From NCBI GenBank assembly GCA_036504095.1, contig DASXVS010000048.1, positions 124,001 to 188,000 of the forward strand: a stretch of 64,000 nucleotides of DNA, read 5' to 3'. The notes under the pieces are model-generated. The model was not told the DNA's origin and made no database searches. It saw only the letters and a program-made list of their open reading frames with translations. Of the stretch, positions 7,881 to 15,886 are shown one piece after another. Position 1 is the stretch's first letter, and each line of letters starts with the position of its first letter. This DNA comes from Armatimonadota bacterium (GTDB lineage: Bacteria > Armatimonadota > DTGP01 > JAKQQT01). A program made the position numbers and the translations under genes.

Positions 7881-8545
7881 GAGGCGCCGCGCTTGACCTT
7901 TCCTGCCGCATGTGCATCTAGAGCCGAGCCGAGCATCCACTCAAACTCGCGCAGTATGTCCTGCTTAGCCAAATCGAACGACGACCACTCACACTCCTCA
8001 AAGTAGCCTTCGAAAATGTTTACGACCTCCGAGATTTCGATATAGAGCGCCTCAGCTTCTGTCACCCGAACGGATACAGGAGGCGCACCTCTGCCGGGTC
8101 CGTATAGGGCCGAGTGAGCGAAGAACTTGTTTCGTAGCGTGCGCAACCGCTTAACGAGATAGTGCTCCCTGATCCATCTTTCAGAGGCCTCGACTGCTCC
8201 GAGCAACTCATCACGGGTCGGAGCATGAATGAACCCATCCGGTTGGTTCTCGGCTTCGGCCAGGAACCTTGGAAGACTGGCATGGTCAAAGCGCTGATGA
8301 ACGGGATCAAGTATCCGGCTGAGCGCCATAATGGCCTCACAACGGCAGCCCTTAAGAATGCTCTGTAGAAACCAGGTGTTGCCGGGCAAACGGTCGTCTC
8401 CGATGGCCTCAACGATAGCCTGCCAAGTGCAAAGGCACAGCCAGCCTCCAGCGAAGTCATCCCACAGAATCTTGAAGCGCCTCTCGAGATCACTTCTTCT
8501 CGGCGCGATATCTCCTACGTTCGCCGTTGTGCCCGAAACCTCCAT
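7862..8545 (-). CDS. HEPN (AbiU2-like) domain protein
   Basis: The 227-residue helical protein carries RNKFFAH at about residue 140, an R-x5-H motif in the RX4-6H range of HEPN RNases. It is preceded by ALSRILDPVHQRFDHASLPR, as in AbiU2-type HEPN proteins. The ATG at 8545 was chosen because AGGAGG lies 9 bases upstream. The last residues come from repeat copy C. The gene follows a deleted DNA methyltransferase by 47 bp, so it was probably part of a restriction or defence operon. RNase activity is inferred from the motif and could be absent. Confidence 0.65.
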   Translation of the reverse strand: MEVSGTTANVGDIAPRRSDLERRFKILWDDFAGGWLCLCTWQAIVEAIGDDRLPGNTWFLQSILKGCRCEAIMALSRILDPVHQRFDHASLPRFLAEAENQPDGFIHAPTRDELLGAVEASERWIREHYLVKRLRTLRNKFFAHSALYGPGRGAPPVSVRVTEAEALYIEISEVVNIFEGYFEECEWSSFDLAKQDILREFEWMLGSALDAHAAGKVKRGASEPLSP

Positions 8546-8592
8546 TGCCTCGTCCCTCCTGCATCTCCAAGCTTCCCTGCCCACTCTCAGCC

Positions 8593-8888
8593 TTAGCTGA
8601 AAGCGCCAGCTTGTTTCGACCCCTTATGAACCGGTTGGCTTGGAAACACAAACCCGTGGCTGGCAAGGAGTTGCTCCACGGTACGGAATTGGATGCCCGC
8701 GATGCGCAGGTCATTTAGGGAGCAATCTCAAGACGACCAGTACCCTCGCCGGTCTGTTCCTTGAAGAGGACGTTGTCGTCCCGGTTGGTGTTGAAGGGTG
8801 GATCTAGGTAAACGAGGTCCACGCACGCATCGGGCACGTGCTTGCGGAGGATTTCGAGGTTATCGCCGTAGAACAGGGTGTTGCGCAT
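8593..8888 (-). pseudogene. Internally deleted site-specific DNA methyltransferase
   Basis: The N-terminal piece starts at an ATG at 8888 and encodes MRNTLFYGDNLEILRKHV, then LVYLDPPFNTNRD. That is the typical start and DPPF motif of an N4/N6 adenine or cytosine methyltransferase. After about 53 codons its frame ends at 8715. From about 8712 down to 8593 a different frame reads DLRIAGIQFRTVEQLLASHG, which resembles the extreme C-terminus of the same family (IQ-x-x-T-V-E-Q-L-L). The central several hundred residues, including the SAM-binding motif, are gone and the junction is out of frame. It directly precedes the HEPN gene. Confidence 0.7.
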
Positions 8889-8984
8889 GGGATGGGCCTC
8901 CGAACATCTGTTGCGAGTGTGTGTGCGCGCGATGCGCGGCGATTTCAAGAGCCGGCATTCAGCATCCAGCATTCAGCATCCGGC

Positions 8985-9270
8985 ATCCAGGGTGGGGCCA
9001 TCGCTGCGCGACGGATGCGGGCGAGGCGCGCGGGCAACGGGCGAGACGCCGATCGTACCGTGGGCCGGCATCCAGGGCGGAGCCGTCGCTGCGCGCTGGT
9101 AACCGGTGGGACGCCGCTCGTACCGTGGGCCAGCATCCAGGGTGACGCCGTCGCTTCGCGACGGATGCGGGCGGGGCGCCCGCGCTACGTTGGGGCGGCA
9201 GCCGGCATCCAGGGTGACGCCATCGCGGCGCGACGGATGCGGGCGGGGCGCCCGCGCTACTGGAAGATGG
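8985..9270. repeat. Four imperfect ~75-80-bp tandem repeats
   Basis: Units begin GGCATCCAGGG near 8987, 9066, 9133 and 9207 and continue through CGACGGATGCGGGCG(A/G)GGCGC into CCCGCGCTAC or related sequence. More GGGCAACGGGCG blocks continue to about 9360. Similar GATGCGGGCGAGGCGCCCGC sequence also occurs inside the exporter operon gap near 1820-1845, so the family is dispersed. No coding sequence is supported across 8889-9596. Confidence 0.6.
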
Positions 9271-9425
9271 AAGTTGGATGGTGGATGCGGACGGATGGGC
9301 TCGCCCGCGCGGGCAACGGGCGAGGCGCGCGGGCAACGGGCGGGACGCCCGTTCTACTGGGATCCTCTGCGTTACCTCCGCGTCCTCCGCGTCCTCCGCG
9401 GTGAGTTCGGCGATTGTTGTCGTTG

Positions 9426-9482
9426 AGATTCTTCGCTTCGCTCAGAATGACAGCGGTGTCGGGCACGGAGGCCCGACCTACC
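9426..9482. repeat. Dispersed intergenic repeats
   Basis: GATTCTTCGCTTCGCTCAGA (9427-9446) is a repeat type seen between genes in many unrelated bacteria. The adjoining 25 bases at 9458-9482 are the exact reverse complement of 43754-43778. Partial copies occur near 42433-42515. Confidence 0.6.
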
Positions 9483-9596
9483 AGGTCGGAGGGTGGAGGT
9501 TGGATCGGGGTCTGGTTGCTGTCTCCTGCCTCCTTCCTCCTGAAAAAACTTCAGACAAAACCGCCTTCCCGCGGGCTAGTAAGTAGGAGGGCAGAA

Positions 9597-10487
9597 ATGG
9601 AGGAAGCGAAACAGAAGCGCAAGAATTTCTACGACACGGGCGGCACCGGCACGAAACCATCATCCCGCGGCGAAGCTTACAGGTGGTGGGTCCCGAGCCA
9701 GTACACGAGCATCCCCCGGCTCATGATGGCTACACGCCTGGCGATAGGGCCCGCATCGATCGAGGATCTCCGTGATCTTTCGGGAGGCAGCTACTGCGGA
9801 GTATATCAGATTGTGCGCAACTGGGTGGGGAGGCGCTTTGCGGCCTGGACCATTTGCAGGGTGAAAGGGCGCCAATCCGGTGAGCGGTTCGGGGTTGTCA
9901 CCCTCGCCGCGGACGGACGCCGCGACCTATGGCGCTTCGCGCAGGTGACGTCGCGCCTGAGATTCTCGGAGGCCTGGGAATTCCCGTTGCGCTCCGACGT
10001 GCCGGATGAGCCGCTGGAGGCACTGCGTCTTTACGCGCGGCATGAGTTCCTCCGCCCATCCTCGATGGCGCTTGTGGAGGAACTTATCGGGTGGCCCGGT
10101 CAGAATGCTCTGGAGATTGCGAGGCATACCGGTTGCCTTGGCACGACCGATAGAGGGATAAAGCGCCTTCGCGCTGCCGGGTTCCTGACCGACATCACCG
10201 GGTGTCGTGTCCAACGGGGCTGCATCACCATGCCGAAGTGGGTGCTCAACGAAACCGGGCATGATGCCCTCGACCGTCACATCGACGCCCTCCGGCGCGC
10301 TGCGATAGTGAGCGGGTACACACCGGAGCGGTCGTGCGAATACTACTATCCCAACCAGAGGACATCTTTCTGCGCCTCGACGATGAATGAATACACGCCG
10401 CCGCCGTGCCCCGACTGTCTCTGGTATGACGAAGTCATTTTGAGGCAACGGCTGTATCGGGGAGAAGGGTTGAGGGTTGAGGGTTGA
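9597..10487 (+). CDS. Hypothetical protein with two winged-helix-like segments
   Basis: I do not recognise the family of this 296-residue protein. The ATG at 9597 was chosen for the AGGAGG 7 bases upstream; the frame is open for 183 bases before it, but there it only reads through repeats. Residues about 45-95 (ASIEDLRDLSGGSYCGVYQI) and 160-200 (NALEIARHTGCLGTTDRGIK) each look like helix-turn-helix segments. A CPDC pair lies near the C-terminus, as in zinc-binding DNA proteins. The last codons run into low-complexity GGGTTGAG repeats. It is monocistronic in an accessory region. A DNA-binding or replication-related role is a guess. Confidence 0.6.
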   Translation: MEEAKQKRKNFYDTGGTGTKPSSRGEAYRWWVPSQYTSIPRLMMATRLAIGPASIEDLRDLSGGSYCGVYQIVRNWVGRRFAAWTICRVKGRQSGERFGVVTLAADGRRDLWRFAQVTSRLRFSEAWEFPLRSDVPDEPLEALRLYARHEFLRPSSMALVEELIGWPGQNALEIARHTGCLGTTDRGIKRLRAAGFLTDITGCRVQRGCITMPKWVLNETGHDALDRHIDALRRAAIVSGYTPERSCEYYYPNQRTSFCASTMNEYTPPPCPDCLWYDEVILRQRLYRGEGLRVEG

Positions 10488-10596
10488 GAATTGAGAATTG
10501 AGATTTGAGGGTTGATGGTTGCCTTGTGGGAGCATGGTCCGTTCGGAATCCATCGTTTCCGTTCCGGCATTGGGAGCGGAGCGCGGGCGGAGCCCC

Positions 10597-10625
10597 TTGC
10601 GCTACGCATCACAATGTGATAGAAT
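10597..10625 (+). promoter_or_regulatory. Sigma-70-type promoter for secreted protein gene
   Basis: TTGCGC and TAGAAT are separated by 17 bases, about 130 bases upstream of the start at 10754. The match is moderate; low-complexity DNA lies just upstream. Confidence 0.45.
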
Positions 10626-10753
10626 ACCTTCACTGGTTGCACGCTTCAGCGGGCGCACCCTCGGTGCATCGACGCTCGCGATCAGCAAATCGAATACGCC
10701 GCGCTCTGGGCCGCGCCGAACGTGAATCTCTCATCGATCACGAAAGGAACACC

Positions 10754-12022
10754 ATGGACCGAACCCTGCGTAACCCGCCTTGTCCGCCGTTGCGGCCGGA
10801 CAGGCTCCTCGCCGCGCTGGCGGTGCTTGCACTCCTCGTTCCCGCCTCACGCGCGGACATTGTCATCCCCGGCGCCAACGGCTCCGACGGCGCCCTCAAC
10901 GTTACGGCCAACACTACCATCGACCTCTCCCAGGCCGTGGCGGCCAGTTGGGATGCGACCAGCCCGTCCCCGGGCAAGGGAGTTTACGATGGCGCCAAGT
11001 GGGCGGTTGTCTTCAAGTACTCCAGCGTCAACATCGCCTCCGGCGTGACCCTGAGCTTCAAGAACAACGCTTCGCACGCGCCCGTCGTCTGGCTCGTCAA
11101 CGGAAACGTGACCATCAGCGGAACGGTCAACCTCGACGGCGCCAACGGGGTGATCTCATCGACGACGCCCGGACCCACCGAGCCCGGACCCGGCGGGTTT
11201 CGAGGCGGACCGCCTTTCCAATCCGCCACTCTGCTCCCCGGATATGGGTTTGGCCCCGGCGCACCGGTTGGCTACCACACGGGTGGATCCTATAGCCAGG
11301 TGGGTGCGGGCACGTCGCCGGGAACGGCGTATGGCAACACCCTCATTGTTCCGCTTGTGGGTGGCTCCGGCGGAGCGGCATATTCGGCTACATCGGACCG
11401 TTCCGGGGGCGCCGGGGGAGGCGCGATATTGATCGCCGCCACCGCTCAGGTTACCGTGAACGGCACCATCAGCGCCGTCGGTGGTGACATCAGTTCGGTC
11501 GAAGGGTGCGGCAGCGGAGGCGCGGTACGCATCATGGCAAACGCGCTCGGTGGAACCGGCATCATCAGGGCAATCGGGGGAATTGCAGGCAGCACTTCCG
11601 GCGGCGACGGTTTCATCCGCCTGGAGGCGCTCTCGGTGGGTGGCAACCTCAATGTGTTGCCCGCCACGGCGGTCGAGCCGCCGACGAGCCCCGTGACGCT
11701 CTGGGCGCCGACCACAGCCCCCTCGGTGCGCGTGGTTTCCGTTGGCGCGAGCGCCGTTCCGTCGGATCCGTCGTCCAGCCTCGGCCCCGCGCCGGCGGAC
11801 GTGCGGTTCTACAGCGCCGCGCCGCTGACCGTGACGATTGAAACGAAAAACGTCGATACCGTCAACTCCAAGGTGACTCTGCGCGTAACGCCGAAATACG
11901 GGCCCGCGGTCCTCGTGGCCGCCACGTACGCCAGCGGGACCACCGCGACCGCCCTCTGGACGGCTCCTGTTTCCGTGCCGCAGGGCTTCAGCGCCATGCA
12001 GCCACGCGTCGACCCGAAGTGA
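10754..12022 (+). CDS. Secreted glycine-rich beta-structured protein
   Basis: The ATG at 10754 gives a 422-residue protein with a signal peptide (residues about 15-36, LLAALAVLALLVPASRA). A mature region rich in Gly, Thr, Val and Ser follows, with repeated GTVNLDGANG, GGAILIAATAQVTVNGTISA and GGGG-type turns. This is typical of surface beta-helix or adhesin-like proteins with short gly-rich repeats. The C-terminal 100 residues form a separate beta-rich segment (DVRFYSAAPLTVTIETKNVD). It is followed after 7 bp by a second secreted protein. The substrate or binding partner is unknown. Confidence 0.75.
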   Translation: MDRTLRNPPCPPLRPDRLLAALAVLALLVPASRADIVIPGANGSDGALNVTANTTIDLSQAVAASWDATSPSPGKGVYDGAKWAVVFKYSSVNIASGVTLSFKNNASHAPVVWLVNGNVTISGTVNLDGANGVISSTTPGPTEPGPGGFRGGPPFQSATLLPGYGFGPGAPVGYHTGGSYSQVGAGTSPGTAYGNTLIVPLVGGSGGAAYSATSDRSGGAGGGAILIAATAQVTVNGTISAVGGDISSVEGCGSGGAVRIMANALGGTGIIRAIGGIAGSTSGGDGFIRLEALSVGGNLNVLPATAVEPPTSPVTLWAPTTAPSVRVVSVGASAVPSDPSSSLGPAPADVRFYSAAPLTVTIETKNVDTVNSKVTLRVTPKYGPAVLVAATYASGTTATALWTAPVSVPQGFSAMQPRVDPK

Positions 12023-12029
12023 GGACGCC

Positions 12030-12614
12030 ATGAAACGATTCATCGTGGCGCTCCTGCTGATTGCGGCCGCGTGCCGGGGCGGCCCTGCGCCGGCAGCGGG
12101 AGCCGTCGGGCGTGAGTTCAGCGTGTTCAATGCGCCGGGCTCCACGGTCCCTGCCAACCTTGCAGTGGGGCGTGAGTTTACGGTGTTCAACGTACCGGAC
12201 TCCGTGATCCCCGCCAATAGCGCGGTGGGGCGGGAGCTCACCGTATTCAACGTACCGGACTCCGTGATTCCCGCCAACAGCGCAGTGGGGCGTGAGATCA
12301 CGGTGTTTACGGCGCCGGAATCCGTGATGCCGGTGAACATGGCCGTTGGCCGTGAGTTCACGCTGCTGAACCAACCCTTGGCCCAAATCATGCCCAACTC
12401 TGCCGTGGGGCGGGAGTTCTCGGCGTATGTGACTACGTACACGCTGGTGGACGTATCCCAGGCGCTGAGAATCGCCGCCGGCCTGAGCGCGGGAACGCCG
12501 GATTCCGTGTTGCGCCTCAACGTGGTGATAACGCCTCCGTCCGCGACCGTCGTGGACGTGCTGGATGCCGCTCGTCTGGCCTACCTGCAGATGATCGCGC
12601 CGTCCGGCCAGTAA
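12030..12614 (+). CDS. Secreted AVGREF-repeat protein with degenerate dockerin-like tail
   Basis: The 194-residue protein has a signal peptide (MKRFIVALLLIAAACRGG, with a Cys at residue 15 that could be lipidated). It then has six repeats of about 20-21 residues with the core AVGREFTVFN and a linker such as VPDSVIPANS. The C-terminal 60 residues read VDVSQALRIAAGLS and then VVDVLDAARLAYLQM, two helices like a dockerin duplex but without the usual Asp-rich calcium loops. The same tail ends the protein at 52544-55279. The gene is 7 bp after its neighbour and probably cotranscribed. I know no function for the repeat. Confidence 0.75.
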   Translation: MKRFIVALLLIAAACRGGPAPAAGAVGREFSVFNAPGSTVPANLAVGREFTVFNVPDSVIPANSAVGRELTVFNVPDSVIPANSAVGREITVFTAPESVMPVNMAVGREFTLLNQPLAQIMPNSAVGREFSAYVTTYTLVDVSQALRIAAGLSAGTPDSVLRLNVVITPPSATVVDVLDAARLAYLQMIAPSGQ

Positions 12615-12706
12615 TGGACTGCGTATATGACGGGAAAGTGGACGCGGTGGAAATGCCGCGTCCACGATCCCCCGCGAGGGCGGAGCGGCCGCGCGCTCCC
12701 GGCGCT

Positions 12707-12736
12707 TTGACCGATGCGCGCGCGAGGTGGTAGAAT
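12707..12736 (+). promoter_or_regulatory. Promoter of tRNA-Gly
   Basis: TTGACC and TAGAAT are separated by 18 bases and end 11 bases before the tRNA 5' end. Confidence 0.65.
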
Positions 12737-12747
12737 AGGGTTGTTGC

Positions 12748-12824
12748 GCGGGAATAGCTCAGTTGGCTAGAGCGACTGCCTTCCAAGCAGTAGGTCGAGG
12801 GTTCGAGCCCCTTTTCCCGCTCCA
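12748..12824 (+). tRNA. tRNA-Gly (TCC anticodon)
   Basis: The cloverleaf is complete. The acceptor GCGGGAA pairs with TTCCCGC, the D arm is AGCTCAGTTGGCTAGAGCG, the anticodon loop CTTCCAA gives TCC, and the T loop is GGTTCGAGCCC. Discriminator T and CCA are encoded. Its last 43 bases are repeated exactly at 13975-14017. Confidence 0.95.
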
Positions 12825-13264
12825 CTCCCGGTTTTTAAGCACGAAATCGCACCAAAACCCACCACAAGAATGAGGTTGGCCACCTTGGTTGATGGGTCTA
12901 GACGCGATAACCATCCATAGCCAAATGGACCCGAGGCGAAAACCGTTTGTGGGGCGATGGTCGCGGAAGTTGTCGCAAGGCGGTACGACACCACCCCCAC
13001 CGGCAGCGGTCGAGATGATTCTATTGGATTACGCTGGCATCGGCCCTACCTTCGAACTTACACGGGAGGTCCGCCCGGTCCTTAGAGGCCCTCGGATTGA
13101 CGCGTCGGGTTTCACCATGCCACGATTCGAAGCCCCGTAGCCCTGCGAGCGGAGAGCAATCCGGTAGACGGCGGAGTATGTCAGCGGTGAGAGTGGGGTT
13201 CCCGCGGCTTACATCATCGCTGGAGTTAAGCGAAATACGGTATTAAGGCGGAGGGTAAGGACTG
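12825..13264. other. Non-coding left part of the tRNA-associated insert
   Basis: It begins right after the tRNA CCA with CCCGGTTTTT. I see no integrase, excisionase or convincing gene. Short frames are present but lack initiation signals. Confidence 0.5.
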
Positions 13265-13672
13265 ATGGCTGCTTCGTCAAAGCGGTTAGGGGTTTTCCGG
13301 CCAGGATTCAAACCGTTCTCCATTGCCGGGCGAATCAACCGCGCGGAGTTCGCCGGCTGTATCGCGGCTTTCTACGCGTTGTATGTCGCCGCCTACGCCC
13401 CATGCCTGATCCTCTTCCATCCCCAGTGGAATCACGGAAGGGATATCTTCAGTGTTTCGATCTCCTGCGTGCTAGCGGCGTGGTTAGTCATGCAAGCCGT
13501 GAAGAGGATGCACGATCTGGATTGGCCGGGCGAGTATGCGCTCGGGTGCCTGGTCCCGGCCGGCGTCCTGATCTTCGTCCCGGTGCTCTTATTGCTTCCT
13601 GGAACGCCTGGGACAAACCGCTTTGATGTCAAGAGCGCGCCCGAAGGGATGAGCGATGAAGATACTCCGTGA
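13265..13672 (+). CDS. DUF805 family membrane protein
   Basis: The 135-residue integral membrane protein matches DUF805. It has the N-terminal FSIAGRINRAEFAG motif, three to four hydrophobic helices, the cytoplasmic KRMHDLDWPG motif (about residue 79) and the C-terminal PGTPGTNRFDVKS motif. The function of DUF805 proteins is unknown. It lies inside the segment bounded by tRNA-Gly and its 3' duplicate and overlaps the next small gene by 17 bp. The start is ATG at 13265 with modest ribosome-binding signal (GGTAAGGACTG). Confidence 0.85.
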   Translation: MAASSKRLGVFRPGFKPFSIAGRINRAEFAGCIAAFYALYVAAYAPCLILFHPQWNHGRDIFSVSISCVLAAWLVMQAVKRMHDLDWPGEYALGCLVPAGVLIFVPVLLLLPGTPGTNRFDVKSAPEGMSDEDTP

Positions 13673-13841
13673 ACTCAAGTGGTGGATCGTCGGCGTGGTT
13701 CTGTTCGTATTCCTCTACGTCTGGCCGGGTATCTGGCGCTACCAGTGCCTATCCGGCGGCATGGTCCGTATTGACCGCCTCACCCATCAGAAGATGGTCG
13801 ACGACTATGACGGCCACTGGGTCGTCGGGGCGAAGGATTGA
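13656..13841 (+). CDS. Small single-pass membrane protein
   Basis: The 61-residue protein has one N-terminal transmembrane helix (WWIVGVVLFVFLYVWPG) and a short polar tail containing a Cys. It starts inside the DUF805 gene (17-bp overlap), suggesting coupled translation. No family is recognised. The pair may be passenger genes of the small insert. Confidence 0.6.
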   Translation: MKILRELKWWIVGVVLFVFLYVWPGIWRYQCLSGGMVRIDRLTHQKMVDDYDGHWVVGAKD

Positions 13842-13974
13842 CACCCTTCCCTGACACACCGTGTCACCCTGGACGCGCAAACCTTGAAACCCCCTCCGAG
13901 ACAAGGCGCGAAAACCTATAGCGGATATGGGGTTCTGATCACGCTTGGAGGGTGTGGGTCTGCATCGGACGCAA

Positions 13975-14017
13975 TCCAAGCAGTAGGTCGAGGGTTCGAG
14001 CCCCTTTTCCCGCTCCA
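13975..14017 (+). repeat. 43-bp direct repeat of the tRNA-Gly 3' end (candidate att site)
   Basis: All 43 bases equal 12782-12824, from the anticodon loop to CCA. The 5' half of a tRNA is absent, so it cannot be a functional tRNA. It overlaps a perfect 12-bp palindrome (AGACATATGTCT, 14017-14028) at its outer edge. The tRNA-type terminator follows at 14041. Confidence 0.8.
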
Positions 14018-14040
14018 GACATATGTCTGCGCACGACACA

Positions 14041-14060
14041 GGCCCTGCGGGGCCTTTTTT
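14041..14060 (+). terminator. Intrinsic terminator, probably the original tRNA-Gly terminator
   Basis: GGCCC and GGGCC form a stem around a 4-base loop, followed by six T. It now lies 24 bases beyond the att-like copy and over 1.2 kb from the intact tRNA. Confidence 0.8.
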
Positions 14061-14401
14061 GTTCGGTCTGCTGCACCCCCTACCCCTGCACCACCTTTGT
14101 GCTGGGTATTTCGGTGATGCCGACCACCGCCCACCGTCGCCGCGCCGTTCGTCGCCGTCCCGGGATGCGCTCCCCCCGTCCTTCGTCTGGACGGGAGGAA
14201 CGCGAGCCCCCACGACGTGTTGTGCGTAATCAGCCGTGCCGACGGGTGGAAGAGCCCGGCGCCGTATGCCTGGCCCCGGTGGTCATCGCGTGCGGGGCTG
14301 CTTCACCATGGGCCATGGCGTGGGATGCAGGCCGTCTGAACGCGGGAGGCGCACTACCAATATACACGACGAACATCCGATAATCACGGTTTACCTGACG
14401 G
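14061..14401. other. Intergenic region with GGACGGG hairpin
   Basis: CCCCCCGTCC-TTCGTCTGGACGGGAGG at 14171-14197 forms a stem-loop closely matching one at 17566-17592. Each lies downstream of leftward genes. No gene is seen. Confidence 0.45.
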
Positions 14402-15793
14402 CTACGGCCGCGGCGAAAACTTGATTATGCGGTCATAGAGCACCTCGGGAAGTGCGGGGCCGACCTTGGTCGCCGGCTCAAGATACGTGCGGAAGATGAC
14501 GCCGAGGAGAGTGTTGGAATCTAGGGTCAGGCGCGAGCAGTTATCGATGGAGAGCGGGATGCAATGTGTGTCGCTCCCACAGTTCCGAGACACCTTGTAC
14601 ACATACATCAGGTCCGCCGCAGGATCCCCGGGGAGATAAGGCGAGGCGGTGCCCGCAAAGTCTCGGTCATCGATTCCGCCGAGAGTTAGTTTCGCCTCGT
14701 CGCTGGCATAGACATTGACGCTCGCGTAGGTCGCCTTGCCGGAGGCAACGTGGTTGACGCCATAGACTACCAGGAACTCGTCATCCGCCAGCGTGAGTCG
14801 ATTCGTGCATCCAAAGTCGGGCAGCCAACCCCCTGTCATCCAGAACGCATCCCGGCTGTCTCCATATGGGTCAAGTCCCTGCTGGATGTAATCGAATCCC
14901 TCGTAGAAGTTGGGCTTCGTTGGTATATCGGTGGCATGCAATCCAGGATTGGCTGCCATAATCCCCTTGCGCAGTTCGTCCAGCTTGTTCAGTAACGCCA
15001 TTTCAGTGTGTCCGGTGCCGCGAACCCGCAGCGCGGGCATCGGGAATGGGTCCGCTGTTGCCGGGGTGCGCGGCGTGACGCGGAAAACGCTGAGCGGCGG
15101 ATGGGCCAAGTAGGCTTCGCCTGCAATCGGGTCCAGCCAGATTCCATTGCGGGCGTTTATCCTGAGTTCGTCAGCGGCGTCGCCGTATCCGAGGTTCAGC
15201 ATCGACGACGGGATTACGATCGTATTGATGATCGCCGCCGGATAGCCGGCGCGTTTCAGCGCCGCCCGAACGCGGGTGTCGGTTCCTCGATCGGGGGTGT
15301 AGATCAACGCTACAGGGCTGTTGAAGGGTGTCGGTCCGAGGGTCTTGATAGTGGCGTTGTTGACGGTGTCGCCGAGGGTGGACCAAACTCTCTTTCTCCC
15401 GGTGGGATACACCTTTGACGAGAGAAACGCGTGGTAGCCGTAGTACTTCTCGGGCGGCGGCGTCAGGCCGATGATGACGATTGCCTCATCCTCCCGCATC
15501 TGAAAGACAGCGCCGAGCCCTGCATCGTCAGCCGATTTCGGGACGAGGAACATGAGATACGGCTGGTTATTGGCGTAGAGGGCGTGCGGGAACGCCGGGT
15601 TACCAGCGCACCACTCTGCCGCCGGGTTCAACGGTCGGGACGCGCCGACGCTCACCTGAAATCCGGCCTGATCGAGCGCATTGGCAAACGTCTTGAGGGC
15701 GTCAGGTCGCTGTCCCGCGGGTTGAGACAACGCGGAAGGCACCGGCCATAGTATCGTCGCCATTGTCACCGTCAGTAGCAGTCTTGCTTTCAT
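14402..15793 (-). CDS. Secreted protein of unknown family, tandem copy 2
   Basis: The 463-residue protein has a signal peptide (residues 1-23, ending SALS) and about 65-70% similarity by eye to its upstream neighbour. Conserved blocks include GLTPPPEKYYGY, GPTPFNSPVALIYTPDRGTD, RGTGHTEM, NFYEGFDYIQQGLDP-GDSRDA and LADDEFLVVYGVNHVA. Several Cys (WCAGNP, RNCGSDTHC, NCSRL) could form disulfides after export. I do not recognise a characterised family. The AAGGAG ribosome site and leader are shared with the upstream copy. Both end KFSPRP. Confidence 0.7.
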   Translation of the reverse strand: MKARLLLTVTMATILWPVPSALSQPAGQRPDALKTFANALDQAGFQVSVGASRPLNPAAEWCAGNPAFPHALYANNQPYLMFLVPKSADDAGLGAVFQMREDEAIVIIGLTPPPEKYYGYHAFLSSKVYPTGRKRVWSTLGDTVNNATIKTLGPTPFNSPVALIYTPDRGTDTRVRAALKRAGYPAAIINTIVIPSSMLNLGYGDAADELRINARNGIWLDPIAGEAYLAHPPLSVFRVTPRTPATADPFPMPALRVRGTGHTEMALLNKLDELRKGIMAANPGLHATDIPTKPNFYEGFDYIQQGLDPYGDSRDAFWMTGGWLPDFGCTNRLTLADDEFLVVYGVNHVASGKATYASVNVYASDEAKLTLGGIDDRDFAGTASPYLPGDPAADLMYVYKVSRNCGSDTHCIPLSIDNCSRLTLDSNTLLGVIFRTYLEPATKVGPALPEVLYDRIIKFSPRP

Positions 15794-15886
15794 TCACTTT
15801 CTCCTTCTTTGGTAATCTGAGTGTTTGGATGACTACTTGTTGCTGATTGGTCGCGGCTGGTATGAGCTGCTTTTGAACGGCTACGG

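Noticed and set aside
8985-9360. CRISPR array
   Set aside because: Units are about 75-80 bp, imperfect, adjacent and without unique spacers of equal length, and no cas genes are present.
12889-13140. 83-codon frame in the tRNA-linked insert
   Set aside because: It has no ribosome-binding site, low-complexity composition and no recognised motif.
13975-14017. Second functional tRNA-Gly
   Set aside because: Only the 3' half is present; there is no acceptor 5' strand or D arm upstream.
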